Below the pieces are notes generated by a model, which was not told the origin of the DNA, did no database searches, and was given only the letters and a program-made list of their open reading frames with translations. Below are positions 32,371 through 44,200 of a DNA stretch of 64,000 nt, in pieces. The number at the start of each line of letters is the position of its first letter. Within the stretch, counting starts at the first letter, position 1. A program made the translations under genes and the position numbers. This DNA is from Pseudopithomyces maydicus (lineage: Eukaryota; Ascomycota; Dothideomycetes; Pleosporales; Didymosphaeriaceae), in the NCBI GenBank assembly GCA_026873275.1, contig JANTUC010000003.1:682001-746000 (forward strand), in the 5' to 3' direction.

Positions 32371-33810
32371 CTACCTTCCCCGTAATTTTCGCGTACTACA
32401 ATGCTCGTGCCAGCATACAGCTGGCGAGCCTTGATTATGATTGAGAGCTGGTAAGCATTTCCAACGCAATCTGAGATGGAGCTCTTGACTAGTTGGTCGC
32501 ATTTCAGGGTCCCACCTTTCCGCATCGGAAATGTGATGGCTCGCGGCTTTTCCATCTTTCAGCTTCACACATGCTTTAGATGCCTTGAGCGAGAGTCCAG
32601 CTTTTGCGAGACTATACATGTTGATGTATTCTTCTCTGATTTGTGACCCCGGTGTCTCATAAATCTGAACATCCATAGAGCGACCCTCTCGCTTGAGGTA
32701 CGAAATCCCGTTTTCTGCGGCCTGTCGGGCGAGGAGGTGGAAATCCATCGCCTCCTTTGGATGTAGCTTCGCTTGAAATAGATATCCTAGTACCAGCATA
32801 CCGTATACGTCTGCGGTAGATTGGAACAATGATATTTGAGCGTAGTCCTTATTGTGAGGATAACCGAGATACGAGTGAAAATCCCAAACAACATCGAGAC
32901 AAAGAAGGAGCAACGACAGTTCCTTGCAGCTCCACTTCATACGCCAATTGTACAACTCCTCTTGGTCTCTCATTCTAGAATACACCGAGGACTTCCATGA
33001 AGCGAAGACCTAAACGTAGAATTATGTGATTAGCTACATTAGAACTGATTTGTGCAAATCGCGACAAAGGGTGAAAACAAAACTGCTTGGTACTCGGGCT
33101 GTACGTACTCCAGCGAAGTCATACCAAATTCTCTCCTGATCACATGGTAGTTTCTGTACCAGTTGCTCCATATATCTAGGATCAAGTGATCCATGAACGC
33201 TCAAGGCTTTCCACTTTGGAAAGTGTTTTGCAGCTAGCAGAGCACCAAATAGGTGCTCAGAAAAACGAGGGAGAGAATAACGGAATGTATTGTGAATATG
33301 GAACTTGGCCACAACTACTTCTGACGAGTAAATCGAAGCCATAGAGAGGTACTTGAACAAGAACGGTAGCGCCTGTGCAGGAAAAACAAAGGCTATCCGC
33401 TCAAGATGCATACCATCCCATTCCCGACCTAACCTGGCCAACTGTAGTGACATGGCGAACTGATCGTTTGGTATCTCCTCAGCCGAGTCGAGAACTGCAA
33501 AGCAAAGGCTCCAGATTGTTTCCACGAGCTGTTCACTCTCCAGACGACAATAGTAATCATTGAAGTGAACGCAGGTGAATAGGTTTTTGTTATAAAAGAG
33601 GTCGCTGCTTTCAACGTAGATTTGGCGGTTTGTGTACATGATACCGGTAGAGACATGTTTTCGAGACTTGGTAGGACCCTTGACTAGATTAAAATTTTTA
33701 GGGGAGGATGGAAGTATCCCGGGGTCTTCGATAGCAGGAGCGATGAGGAGCTCAGCGTAGATTTGCTCGCGGACAGTCACGGGTAGGTCAGTAAAGCCCT
33801 TGGATGCCAT
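32371..33810 (-). CDS. 2EXR/F-box-like fungal protein
   Basis: Exons 33810-33109 and 33009-32371 join over a 99-bp intron (GTACGT..TTTAG), giving 446 residues. The N-terminus FTDLPVTVREQIYAELLIAP is the F-box-like 2EXR start (LPxExRxxIY). YTNRQIYVESSDLFYNKN and FTCVHFNDYY follow, as in this large fungal family of unknown function. The second half has helices rich in Leu and Lys (KLHPKEAMDFHLLARQAAENG, TPR-like in feel). The ATG at 33810 is chosen because the family motif follows at once. The C-terminal 50 residues look less natural and the true 3' end could involve another intron. Such genes often expand in fungi, but no clear roles are known. Confidence 0.7.
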
Positions 33811-34729
33811 CCTGGAGACTCTTGACAATTTCCAGAGCAATTTCACAGTGGTAACGTTCCAGAACGATATAGTCAGGTTTTTCGGCTGTGTAGAGCGATG
33901 AGGAAAAGGAGAAGGGTGGAGAGGTGGAGAGGTGGGAAAACGGCGGCCAGCTGGTTCAAAAAGCTGCCCCCTCCCGGATGTTCAGTCAGAGTCATACTTC
34001 CGACAGAGAGATGAGTTATGCGAATGGCGTACTTGGGTAAAGCAATTCGCGAATTTTATATTGGTGCTCAGGATCGTAACTGGCCAAGCGGGGGTCCGAG
34101 CCGGGTGGGGAGATGCGTGAGTCCGTGCATCCGTCCAAGACTGATGATGTCTGCTGAGCGTTGATGGGCTTGATTGACCTTACATACACGTAACATACAG
34201 TACTGGCAAAAATCTCGCATCATCGCCAGAAGATACGGCCGCATGCCCCGAGGGATATTACGACCGTTTTGCTGGGGGCCATCAATTCGCCAATGGCATC
34301 AGCGTGGGCCCCGTAATAAGAATCGGGAAGGTCGTTGGGGCAAACGAGCTTGGCACAATCCAGATCGCAACAAGCTTCCGGTGCGGCACAGTGAATGAGC
34401 ACTAAGTCTTCTTATCGAGTACTTGGCTATGGCTTGCAACATGGGCATTTGTTATGCATGATTACTCCCAGCAATCGAGCATCTCCACTCTGACGGCAAA
34501 TGGGTAGGAATGCCAAGCTTGCTGATTCATACCGCCTGCCAGAACAAGCAGGTCCTTATCGTTGTACGCCAGCCAGAAAACATCCTGCATGTTTACGTCC
34601 CAGGAACCAGGCTCAATACGAGAACCTGGACAGCTATAAAATGTCGCCAAGTCGCTGCCTGCATGGAAGCTTCATCCTGAGCTTCTTTCTCAAGCTTTGG
34701 CAACCGGCAATTAGCTTCAATCGACCGCC
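33811..34729. promoter_or_regulatory. Divergent region between the 2EXR gene and the aminopeptidase gene
   Basis: About 0.9 kb containing both promoters. No gene supported. A TATAAA-like element (GCTATAAAATG, about 34633-34643) lies roughly 95 bp before the aminopeptidase ATG. Confidence 0.45.
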
Positions 34730-36413
34730 ATGAAGACTTCGGTAGCAACTCTCGCGGCTGTTGGTGCGACAGTGGTCAATGGCTTAGCCATTGAACCCCG
34801 CGACAACAAGCTCGTCACCTCTGTAAGTTGTCAGGCAATTGTTTCTGTCCCTGGCTTATATTTGGATCACAGGAAGGTCTCCGCAAACGCATCAAGGTCA
34901 AGGCCCTGGAGGAGAAGGCTCACCTCTTCGAGCGCTTCGCATACGATTCGCCCGACAAGAACAGAGTCATTGGCAGCGAGGGACACCAAGCCACCATTGA
35001 CTACATCACCAGCATCATCAAGAAGTATCCCAAGTACTACGACCTGTACCAGCAGCCTATGCCACTGTCGGTGGGAATCAGCGCGAATCTCACCGTCAAT
35101 GGCAAGGACGTTGCAGCTGATGCAGTTGGGCTTGCTCCAGGTGGCTCTGCATCTGGGCCCGTTGTGGCAATTCCCAACTTGGGATGCGAGGAGGTAAGCG
35201 TCGATCATTGTGCGAATGCGGTCATGCTTACTGACGTCTGATCAGGCTGATTTCCCCAGTGACTTGAGTGGTTCAATTGCCCTCATCTCCCGAGGCACGT
35301 GCGTCTCTGGTGAGAAGGTCGCTCTTGCAACCTCCAAGGGTGCCATTGGCGTTATGATTTACAACAACGTTGAGGGTAATCTGCTCGGATATTCTCTGCA
35401 GCGCTATCCCGAGAAAGATGGTGAATACGTACCGACCATTGGTATCGCGCAAGCAGCTGGAGAGGGTTACGTCGCCTTGCTTGCTTCCGGGGGCAACGTG
35501 ACTGCTGATTTCACCGCCTCCGCAAAGGACATCACTTCCTACAACATCATTGCACAGACTAAGGGTGGTGACCAGGATAACGTTATCCACGTTTCTGGTC
35601 ACTCCGACTCCGTCGCCCAGGGACCCGGTATCAACGACAACGGTTCTGGCTCCATTTCTCTTCTTGAGATCGCCATTCAGCTTACACACTACTCTGTCAA
35701 GAATGCAGTACGCTTCAGCTGGTAGGTTTCTTGCGTCCATGTCTTTTTGTAAACTGTTTCTAACTTGGGCAAAGGTGGACTGCGGAAGAGGAAGGTTTGC
35801 TAGGTGCTGAGTACTACGTCAAGTCACTCAACCAAACCGAGAAGGACAAGATCCGATTGATGCTTGACTTCGATATGATGGCCTCGCCCAACTACGCCTT
35901 CCAGATTTACGATGGTGATGGTTCGGCTTTCAACCTTACCGGACCCCCGGGATCTGCCGAAGCCGAGGCCGAATTCACGTGAGTATCTTCATCTTGCTAC
36001 ATGATTGAGCTGCCCTCTGACAACAAAATAGCAACTACTTCGAGAACATCGCCAAGGTTAACCACACTGAGATTGAGTTTGATGGTCGCTCCGACTACGG
36101 CCCATTCCTCGACGCTGGTATCGCTGCTGGTGGTATTGCCTGCGGAGCCGAAGGCATCAAGACGCAAGAGGAGTTCGAGATGTTTGGCGGCGCTGCAGGC
36201 GTGCCGTACGATGTCAACTACCATGAGGATGGCGATACCGCCAACAACCTCAACTACGATGCCTGGATCGTCATGGCACGTGCCATTGCCCACTCTACTG
36301 CTACCTATGCCCGCAGCTTCGAAAGCCTCCCCCGAAGAACTCCACTGCCGTCAAGGCAAGGAGCGACGCGAAGATGTTCGAGTACAAGAAGAGCGCGAGG
36401 TATCTCAGCATGA
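34730..36413 (+). CDS. Secreted M28 aminopeptidase with PA domain (C-terminal frame break)
   Basis: Exons 34730-34822, 34873-35193, 35246-35721, 35775-35978 and 36032-36413. All introns are 50-53 bp. A signal peptide (MKTSVATLAAVGATVVNGLA) is followed by a pro-region, a PA domain (GSIALISRGTCVSGEKVALA) and the M28 metallopeptidase core: SGHSDSVAQGPGINDNGSG (zinc His and bridging Asp), FSWWTAEEEGLLG (catalytic and zinc Glu), LDFDMMASPNY and DGRSDYGPFLDAGI, with VNYHEDGDT holding the last His. It removes N-terminal residues from peptides outside the cell, like aminopeptidase Y or fungal Lap2. The literal frame ends at 36413 with an Arg-rich tail. One extra C in the run at 36329-36333 gives a more natural tail (KNSTAVKARSDAKMFEYKKS) ending at 36418. 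Confidence 0.93.
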
Positions 36414-36720
36414 TTTAATGAGATCAAAAGTATATATGTAGTAATGAATAATATATGCTTCGGCATAGGCAATCGCAGCTTCGCAAGAAAAACTTGCGTG
36501 GGACATTTCCTGAATCTTTGTTTCCATATAATTCTGTTTCGTGATTTCCATGAAGGTTTTCGCAATACTGCGATGTCGGAAATATATCCGGGTATAAGAA
36601 CTAGTTTGCGGGGAAGCTACCACCGAGGAAGCATCGCGGAGGTCGGCATTTCATACTTCAATGTGCATATTTCCCCCTTGCTCCTTTCCATTGTATATCC
36701 CAATAAGAAAAACGGCAAAC

Positions 36721-37935
36721 ATGCGCGCTGTCTCTCATATTCTCCGTCCCGTTCCCAAACGCTTCAGTCGGCCTTCTTATCCTGCTCTCCGCAATCTGGC
36801 CACCGTTGGCCCCACGCCCCCACGCGTCGATGCCACCCAGTCGGCTGACAATCAGACCGTTGCAGCCATGGGCCGCACGAAATCAGGTAAAGAGCTGAAG
36901 ATAAGAAAATACCCGACATTTGAGCGTAAAGAAGACGAGAGATTGTACCGGAAACAACATCTTGCTGCTGCGTATCGCGTGTTCGCTGAGCGGGGGTTTG
37001 ACGAGGGTGTCGCAGGACATATTTCGGTTAGGGATCCGGTGTGGGAGGATCATTTCTGTAGGTTTGCTTTGCGTTGGGAACCATGAAGAAGAGACCAGAA
37101 TGGGTACCATGCAATTGGAATTTACAGGCGAATGCTCCCCCCGAAGAAGAAATAATTAATGATATGGGCAGGGCTAAATCCACTCTCGACGCACTTCTCT
37201 CAAATAAGAGTCTCAGACCTCATCCTAGTCAATGAGGAGGGCGCCGTCGTACAAGGTGATCAGCCCATCAACGCGGCTGCTTTTGCCATCCACAGCGCGA
37301 TCCATAAGCGAAGGCCAGATGTGCATGCAGCGTACGCAAACCTTGGGGCTTTCAAATTCACGTCTGGACTTTCCACTGACTACAGACCCACACTTTAGGT
37401 GCCACGCACACTCGGTGTATGGCAAAGCATGGAGTGTTTTCGGCAAAGAACTTGACATGATCACCCAAGACAGCATCCGCTTCTACAAAAGCCACGGCGT
37501 CTACAAACAATTCGGTGGCGTTGTCTTGGCTAACGAGGAGGGCGAAAGGATCGCGGATGCACTTGGTACGTAGCCTTTTGTTCGAGCTACGCATTCATTG
37601 TTGCATAAAAACCAATACTTGTAGCATGCAAGTAAGCCGCTGACACGAAGATAGGAAATGGCAAAGCCGCCATCCTCCAGAACCATGGGATCCTTACGGT
37701 AGGCGAATCTGTCGACGAAGCAGCGTTCTGGTTCCTTTCGCTCGATAAGACCTGTCAAACGCAATTGCTAGTCGGTGCCGCAGCAAATGGAAGTGGACTT
37801 GAGAAGAAGATCATTCAAGATAAGGAGGCAGAGGAGACGTATAAGACGGTGGGCACACCCGAGAAAGGATGGTTGGCGTTCCAAGGGTACTACGATGAGG
37901 TGCTTGCGAAGACCGGCGGAGATTTCTTGCTGTAG
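36721..37935 (+). CDS. Class II aldolase/adducin domain protein
   Basis: Exons 36721-37057, 37172-37331, 37399-37565 and 37655-37935, with introns of 114, 67 and 89 bp, encode 314 residues. The core begins KQHLAAAYRVFAERGFDEGVAG and HISVRDPV. It has DHFWLNPLSTHFSQIRVSDL across the first splice, VHAACHAHSVYGKAW (two zinc His) across the second, and LQNHGILTVGESVDEA (third His) in the last exon. Family members are zinc sugar-phosphate aldolases or decarboxylases; fungal ones are mostly uncharacterised. The first 30 residues (MRAVSHILRPVPKRFSRPSY) are basic and lack acids, as in a mitochondrial presequence, which is unusual for the family. A second in-frame ATG (MGRTKSG) would give a cytosolic form. 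Confidence 0.9.
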
Positions 37936-38251
37936 AATTGGAAGGTGGAATGACTCGGAAGATGTGACAGCTCGCGACATGTTACCCTTTTAGTCAATAG
38001 ATAGATTTGATGTTGCACTTGAAAGACTCTTCGGTCCTGCGACAGGAAGATTAGGAAATCAACCGAAAGATGACATTACAGGAGACTTAGAATTTCAAGC
38101 AAACCCGTTGCAAAGAGCATGCAATTCTGATGTTCTACACACTTTTCGTGTTCACAAATGTACTGAAGAGCGGGTTGCCTTTCAACTCAGACGGTCAGCT
38201 CATCGACCATGCGGCCCTTCCAAACCGATCATCAAACCCGAATAATAGACT
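37936..38251. other. Short intergenic region
   Basis: About 315 bp between two plus-strand genes. No gene or repeat recognised. Confidence 0.5.
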
Positions 38252-39292
38252 ATGAGCAAAAGCCTATACCTTAACCTTGATGACCAAATTTACTCTTGCC
38301 AACCGTGCAACAAAAGCACATTGCGACACAACTACCCGCAAGACCGCTTATTCAGCAACCCCATCCCGCGCAACCCCGTCTCCCGACCCTCGGAACCATA
38401 CATGATGCACCACCCCTACCCTACCCTACCCTACCCTACCATACCCTACCATACATACCCACCCCCACACCACCCAATCAGCCATGCCCGCATCACCCTT
38501 CCTCTCCCTCCCCCCGAGCTCAGAAACCGCATCTACGCCCTCTGCACCCCTCTCCACGCCCCCATCTCAGACTTCACCGGCCTCCTCCTAGCCTCGCACC
38601 AACTCCACCGCGAATACTCCACCGAAGCCCTCAAAGTAACCGCCCACTTCCTGTCCACCATCGAGCTGCAATGGCCACCGACTTCTCCCCCGCTGCGCTT
38701 CAACGAGTTGGAACGGTGGCGTGACATGGACCGCATATCGGTGTTCCTCCCGCTGTCGGCGTACTTCCCTGCATCGAAGCTCGACCAGTGGAGTAAGATC
38801 GAGTCGTTCGACAACACCGCGTTACCGGCTTGCATCGCGCCTTTGTACGCCCTCCATTTGTCCTGTCTGCGGTTTGCCTTTTACGACGACAAGGCGGGGA
38901 CCTTCGTCAACTGGGCGCCGTGGATCATCCCGACGGGGCTGCTGCACGACATGATGGATCCGCTGAACGGGCTGCCGTTCGACTCGGAGGTTCCGCCGGA
39001 CGAGGACGTTGCGGTGAGGGAGTTCCGGGTCGTGGATCCGGTGAGGGTGCGGAGGGTCGAGTATCGGTGGTTTGAGTCCAAGGTGGCGCATGGGTCGGAT
39101 GTGAATTCGTTGGTGCAGGCGGATGCGGAGACGGGGAACTTCTTTTTGCAGATTTCGAGGTGGTTTCAGAGGCCGTTGGGGCTGGTGCGGAATTGGGGGC
39201 GGGGAGCGGATTCGATTTGGTTTGATCTGGATGTGGAGGGGAGGGGGAGGTGTGATGTTTGTCTTGAAGAGCTTGATTTTCTGTCAGTGTGA
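38252..39292 (+). CDS. 2EXR/F-box-like fungal protein with Pro/Tyr repeat at N-terminus
   Basis: Intronless frame of 346 residues. The conserved part starts LPLPPPELRNRIYALCTPLH, followed by LLLASHQLHREYSTEALK, the usual fungal LPxELRxxIY plus Q-x-hydrophobic-E pattern. The 85 residues before it include YPTLPYPTIPYHTYPPP, encoded by a pentanucleotide repeat. The true start may be one of the later ATGs (MMHHPYP at about 38402), so the N-terminal extension is doubtful. Function unknown. It ends with a small Cys pair (RCDVCLEELDF). Distinct from the 2EXR gene at 32371-33810. Confidence 0.68.
   Translation: MSKSLYLNLDDQIYSCQPCNKSTLRHNYPQDRLFSNPIPRNPVSRPSEPYMMHHPYPTLPYPTIPYHTYPPPHHPISHARITLPLPPPELRNRIYALCTPLHAPISDFTGLLLASHQLHREYSTEALKVTAHFLSTIELQWPPTSPPLRFNELERWRDMDRISVFLPLSAYFPASKLDQWSKIESFDNTALPACIAPLYALHLSCLRFAFYDDKAGTFVNWAPWIIPTGLLHDMMDPLNGLPFDSEVPPDEDVAVREFRVVDPVRVRRVEYRWFESKVAHGSDVNSLVQADAETGNFFLQISRWFQRPLGLVRNWGRGADSIWFDLDVEGRGRCDVCLEELDFLSV
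38414..38452. repeat. Pentanucleotide tandem repeat (CCCTA)n
   Basis: Five consecutive CCCTA/ACCCT units followed by ACCATACCCTACCATAC variants, inside or next to the N-terminal coding region of the 2EXR-like gene. It differs from the fungal telomere unit CCCTAA. Confidence 0.85.
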
Positions 39293-39817
39293 ATATTTTT
39301 AGGGGATTGCAGGTTTGAGGCTCGGGACTGAATGGTATTCTGTTCCTCTCGCCGATTACTACAATTCAAAGACAGCTTTTTATATAGGGCCCAGTTCTGC
39401 AGAGGAACTTACCTACAGTCTGTGAGGAACTGGAAAAGTACTGAGTTCGAGCGTTGTATTTTCCATGACACCGCTCATTATAGTAGGCCGACACAACAAG
39501 CCCTATTAAGCTCAGAGTGTCGTAAACACTTCATAGCAACTTCCCCACCTATTACCGCACGCTGTATATATTGAATGGATATATGATGTGAATTAGCTAC
39601 CAAAGTAGCGCATGCATGCATTGGAGGTCTATATCCCGTCGCATCAAAAACACATATATCTCCAAAGAAGTCCCAAACGCCCTTTGCCCAGGTATCCAGT
39701 TCCGTCCCATGCCATCCATCATCCCTCATAACCAGCCATGTTGAAGCGAAATTCTATCGCAATCCCATACCCTCCTCCTCTCTAAACGCCATGCCACTTG
39801 AAGACAAAAAATGCCGC
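39293..39817. other. Convergent 3' intergenic region
   Basis: About 525 bp between convergent genes; AT-rich with no gene recognised. Confidence 0.5.
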
Positions 39818-40147
39818 TTAAACGATCAAAAGCTAGCAATACGTCAGCACCCATCCATATACACGTAACTCTCATATATATCATGAGTACACATGTAAAC
39901 ATACCTTCTCAACGTTCTTCTCTCCCTCCTTCGCCTCGATCCTGTTCCACGCCGCGTAGATCAACCCGCCGCACACGGCCCACATGACGGGCACGGCGGT
40001 CTCGAGCGGCGAGGGGCGCTCGGCCTGGGCGGCCATCTCGATGACGCGGGCGGCGCGCGAGGAGGAGGCGTTGGAGTTGAAGCGCGCAGGGGCGCGGAAG
40101 GTGCGGGTGACGGGGAGGCGGATGGGGAGGACGAAGCGAGGAGCCAT
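39818..40147 (-). CDS. Small mitochondrial-type single-span membrane protein
   Basis: Exons 40147-39905 and 39832-39818, split by a 72-bp intron (GTATGT, branch GCTGAC, acceptor GCTAG), giving 85 residues. The last exon has only five codons (LLIV and stop). The first 35 residues are Arg/Ala/Ser-rich without acids (MAPRFVLPIRLPVTRTFRAP), a typical mitochondrial presequence. One membrane span follows (TAVPVMWAVCGGLIYAAW), then a charged helix (RIEAKEGEKNVEK). It looks like an accessory subunit of a respiratory complex or inner-membrane assembly factor, but I cannot name it. Confidence 0.7.
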
Positions 40148-41204
40148 TTTGGTGGTTGAGTAGTTGTTGGTTGGTGTTGGGTGTCAAAGTGGTAGCAGTG
40201 GCTGATGAAGAAGAAGAAGATCCTCAGGACACGTATGTATTCGCTTCGATTCGCCGTAGATGTATGCGCAAGTAGTGAACGAAGTGTAAACAGTGAACGT
40301 ACGACTTCACAAACGAACGTCAAGTGAGTCTTGCAAGTTTGTAGATTGCGGGGAACGAACAAACACACTCAGCTCAGCGAGGGACAAGAGCACAAGTTTA
40401 TGAACGAGTGGGCCACGGGTGGGTCTGCCGAAAAAAGAAAAGGAGGCGAAGCACAAACGGTGCACAATTTTCGCGAGCCCTTGTTCCCGAGGCGTGGCGG
40501 TGAGGCGAAAGACCAGAATGAGGCCCGTGCCATGCTTGGGTTGTCGTGAAGATTGTCCGTTACCGCAGAGTGTGATTAATCCTGCCCCGGATTTGCAATT
40601 GTGTGTGGGGGGATAACGGCGGAGCGGAGCCGTGGATCCTTTTGTGCGTGCGTGCGCGGGGACGCATACTGGCTGCGATCTCAGCAACCAACGTCGCGAT
40701 GCATACATACAAGCAGGCAGTACACACTCTCTCTTCACGGCCATGCCGCAAATTTTGAGCCGCGCTGCAGGCACAGCCGCCAAGCGTGACCCTGAGCTGA
40801 CAGACAGGAGATCGGCACTCCATAGTGCGACTCCCGCCTTCTAGACGCTCTTTCGCAACCACTGGAACCACGGATCAGCGCCCAGCGCGGAACTTCGGCG
40901 TTAACACTTTTCCATGATTACATTATCCATACATGCTATCTATTTGGTTTTTCCTTTCTCTGCCTCGTTATGTGGAACAAACCAGTCAGTCACATGCGCG
41001 CCTTCCTTCCTACAATACATACACCTTCCTACCCAGGTAATCCGCATGCACCTTCCCAAAAGCCATAGGCACCTGTGAACATACCCAAATCCTCGAACGC
41101 ATATGCTACAGGCCGTTACAAAATAATCATACAAGTGCGGATAATGCAATCAATATACAAGAAGGAAAAAGCCATGCATGCCAAGCGTTAAATTAGAGCG
41201 TCAA
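40148..41204. other. Intergenic, no supported gene
   Basis: About 1 kb including the upstream region of the small mitochondrial-type gene and the 3' flank of the polymerase gene. Open frames are short and overlap on both strands. Confidence 0.5.
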
Positions 41205-44200
41205 TCAGTGCACACGTGCCGGTCGCGGAGCGGTGCTTCGTGGATGAAAGTGGTGAAAAGTACCGGGCTTCGTTGCGCTCCCCCATTTCTTCGTGCCGTT
41301 GTTCTGCCACACCTGGTCCACAGGCAGCAGTCGCGCCATCTGCTCGTAGTGTCTCAGCGCCTGCTCGTTCTCCTCGTCGTCTTCTTTTCCTTTCGCCTTT
41401 CGTGTCCGCGGCTTGGCCGGCGTGCGCAGTGTCCGCATGATCTCCTTGAGCTCCTGGTCGTCCCCGGTGATTTGTGCCTTGAGATATGCGATGCTTTCCA
41501 CGCTTGTTGGATCAACTCCTGCGAGTGATGCCATGACGGGTATACGTGGTGTGTACGACGACCCGTACTGGTCTACAAGGGGCCTGTCGATGGGTGTCAC
41601 GGCAGGATCGAGCCTTGCCGCCTCGCCCTTGGCCAGCAGAGTCACAATGTCGAGACTCTCGCCGTGAGGTATCTTATCTTTGTGAGAGGGCGTGATGCAA
41701 TCCATGTCGACCTCCTTGCGCAGTACGTGATCAATGTCGACAGCGGAGAAGTATGCGCACGACTGGGGCAGTTCGTTAATGCCCATTTGCTGCGAGAAAA
41801 TGGCGCGGGTCCAGACGTTCGCTACTTGCAATGCCATGGCCGCCCGGTACTTGTCTTCTTCTTTTACGAGGTAGCGAATCTCATCGTGAACCGTAATGGC
41901 TAGCCGAGCTTCCAAGTTGTACCGTCTGGTGAGGTACTCCATGCTGACAATCAAGAGGTGTAGGTAGTCAACACCAGAAGACTGAATCGCCCAGTTGATT
42001 CGCGACGTCATGAAGCCGCCTTTAGTAAGGTAGCGACGCATCAGCGCTTCCGTGATGCCTGCCCCGAGAACAGGTGTTCTGGGCTTTTCCTGCTCGGCGA
42101 AATCTTCAAGCTTGTTGAACACGAACGACTCGGTGCCGCCTCTCCAAAACGAACGCTCGTGGAGTTGTCGTCTTGCTGTCTTTTTGCCCTTGGTATTTTC
42201 ATAGAGCTCGTTTGCTGTCTTTGATGTTTGTGAGTCGGTCAGACCGGGATTGAACTGCCGTAGAAGTGTTGCGGCAAACTTCAGACCGGCACCATATATA
42301 CGTCCGTAATTGAACACCTTTGCGTCGTTTCTGGTGATTCCGAGGATGCTCGCGGTACGAGAGTGCAAATCGGTTCCCGCGGCCTTGGTACCCTCCAACG
42401 TCATGAAACCAACGGCGTTGCCTCCGTGGAGCTTGAAGGTGGCGTCGCCGATCAGGCTTGCTATCCAAAGCTCTTGCGAGTCGACATCGGCACCTACGAA
42501 GCAGTAGCCCTTAGGTGCTCTGACCATGGACTTGAGTTCTGATCCCACACGGTTCTTCTTAGCGTTGCTGGCTGTAAGCCATGTATTCTCGACAGCTCGG
42601 CGCGTGATGGTTCCCATGGGAATGATCTGTGGCAAGATGAAGCCAACCTTTTTCTCTTGCCCTTCAACAGACGAAGACTCTAGGTCTGGTGCGTTTGCTA
42701 TTTCTTTGTTGTACACCACCATCTGTGACATGATCCTATCTCTTGCACTGATCCAGTAAGAACACGATGCGTTCATCTCCAGGGCTTCCTTTGCGTATTC
42801 GTACTCAGACGAGAGGGTTGCTTTTTCGAAATATTGAAGGTAGCCCTTTGCCAGTGGATTCGTGCACCTTGCCAAAGGCCCATCCTTATGCGGTACCTTG
42901 AAGTACCCATGATGCATGTCATCACGCAGCTTCAAGTTTTCCTCTTCGGACATATCCAACTCTTTCAACCCTTTATCGTTGTATGCAAGCACCTTGTCCA
43001 TGGGCACCTGCCAAGTCCAGCCATACTTGTCTGACCACACAAGAGGATGATCATTCCATCTCAGCTTGAGTAGAATTGGGGCTATCCTTGTTCGCACGGT
43101 AAGATTGATGGGCCCATCGCTCTTTGCAAATAGATCCTTGTACCACTTGGGCATGCCCGGTTTCTTCTGTCTTGCTGCCGGGCGCGGTGGATCACCCTTC
43201 TTCTTCCCCTTGACCATCCTGATCTCCTGACCTGACCAGTCCAGCTGGCTCAACCAAGGATCATTTTCGTAGATTTCAGGCTGGTCTTTCACCTCAAGGG
43301 CATTTTCTGCGAGCTTGACAAGTCGCTCCTGGACAGCATCGCTGAGTTGGTGGTAGGTAGCCTCGGCGTTGTGGATGTAGGCGTCCCAGGTCTCATTCAC
43401 TGGAAGGATTTCGGCGGCCAAGAAGCGAAGAGCAGCGAAACTGACAGGATGCGGGCATGTTTCCAGGAACAGAGGGAAGACTTTCTGGTACACACGATGG
43501 GTTATCTCAACATCTGCAGCACAGTAATCGAGCAGCTCGTCTAGCCTCTCCCTTATTCCTGCCCGGTCCAGCTCGCCAAAGTACTCTCGCCGAGCCTTGT
43601 CGATGGTGATGTTGCAGTGGAATTTAGCCACATCGCGCAAGGAGTTTATGGCGCTACGTCCGATCCACAGCTCTTCTTCTCCGTCGGGTATCGCGCCCGA
43701 GTTGAGCAGATGTGACAGTTCCGCATTCTCTTCGGAGGTGGCAATTTTATCCCGCAGCTCCCGACTCTTCTGGTGCTTCATCCAGGACGGTCTCTGACGC
43801 GAGCACATGCCGTTTGAGGCTACGTGCAACGACATGGTATCCACAAAAGCGTTTTTCGATTGTTTTATATCGTACTCTTCCGCTATTCTTGCTCTATCGT
43901 AGCCAATGTTGTGACCGACGATTACACGAGGTTTGGTTAGGTCGCCTAGAGGAATCAGATGGCGATCCGACTCGGATTCCCCAAGCAGCCAGGGTGATAA
44001 CCATGCATACCATGCTGTGGGTGACACAGCGCAGGCCATGCAGGCAAAAGAGGTCTCTTTCCACATGACCTCGGTATCGAAGACCAGCATATCCTCGTCG
44101 GGTGCTTGGACAGCTTCACTCGTCCCGTCATTATTGTATTTGGTCCATCCGCTTCTCCTCACCCACTTGCGCGGTTTGGGGGAGGATTTGCCCAGGCCAG

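Noticed and set aside
38414..38452. Telomere-like CCCTA repeat
   Set aside because: The unit lacks the second A of CCCTAA, is short and is embedded in a gene region, so it is a microsatellite.
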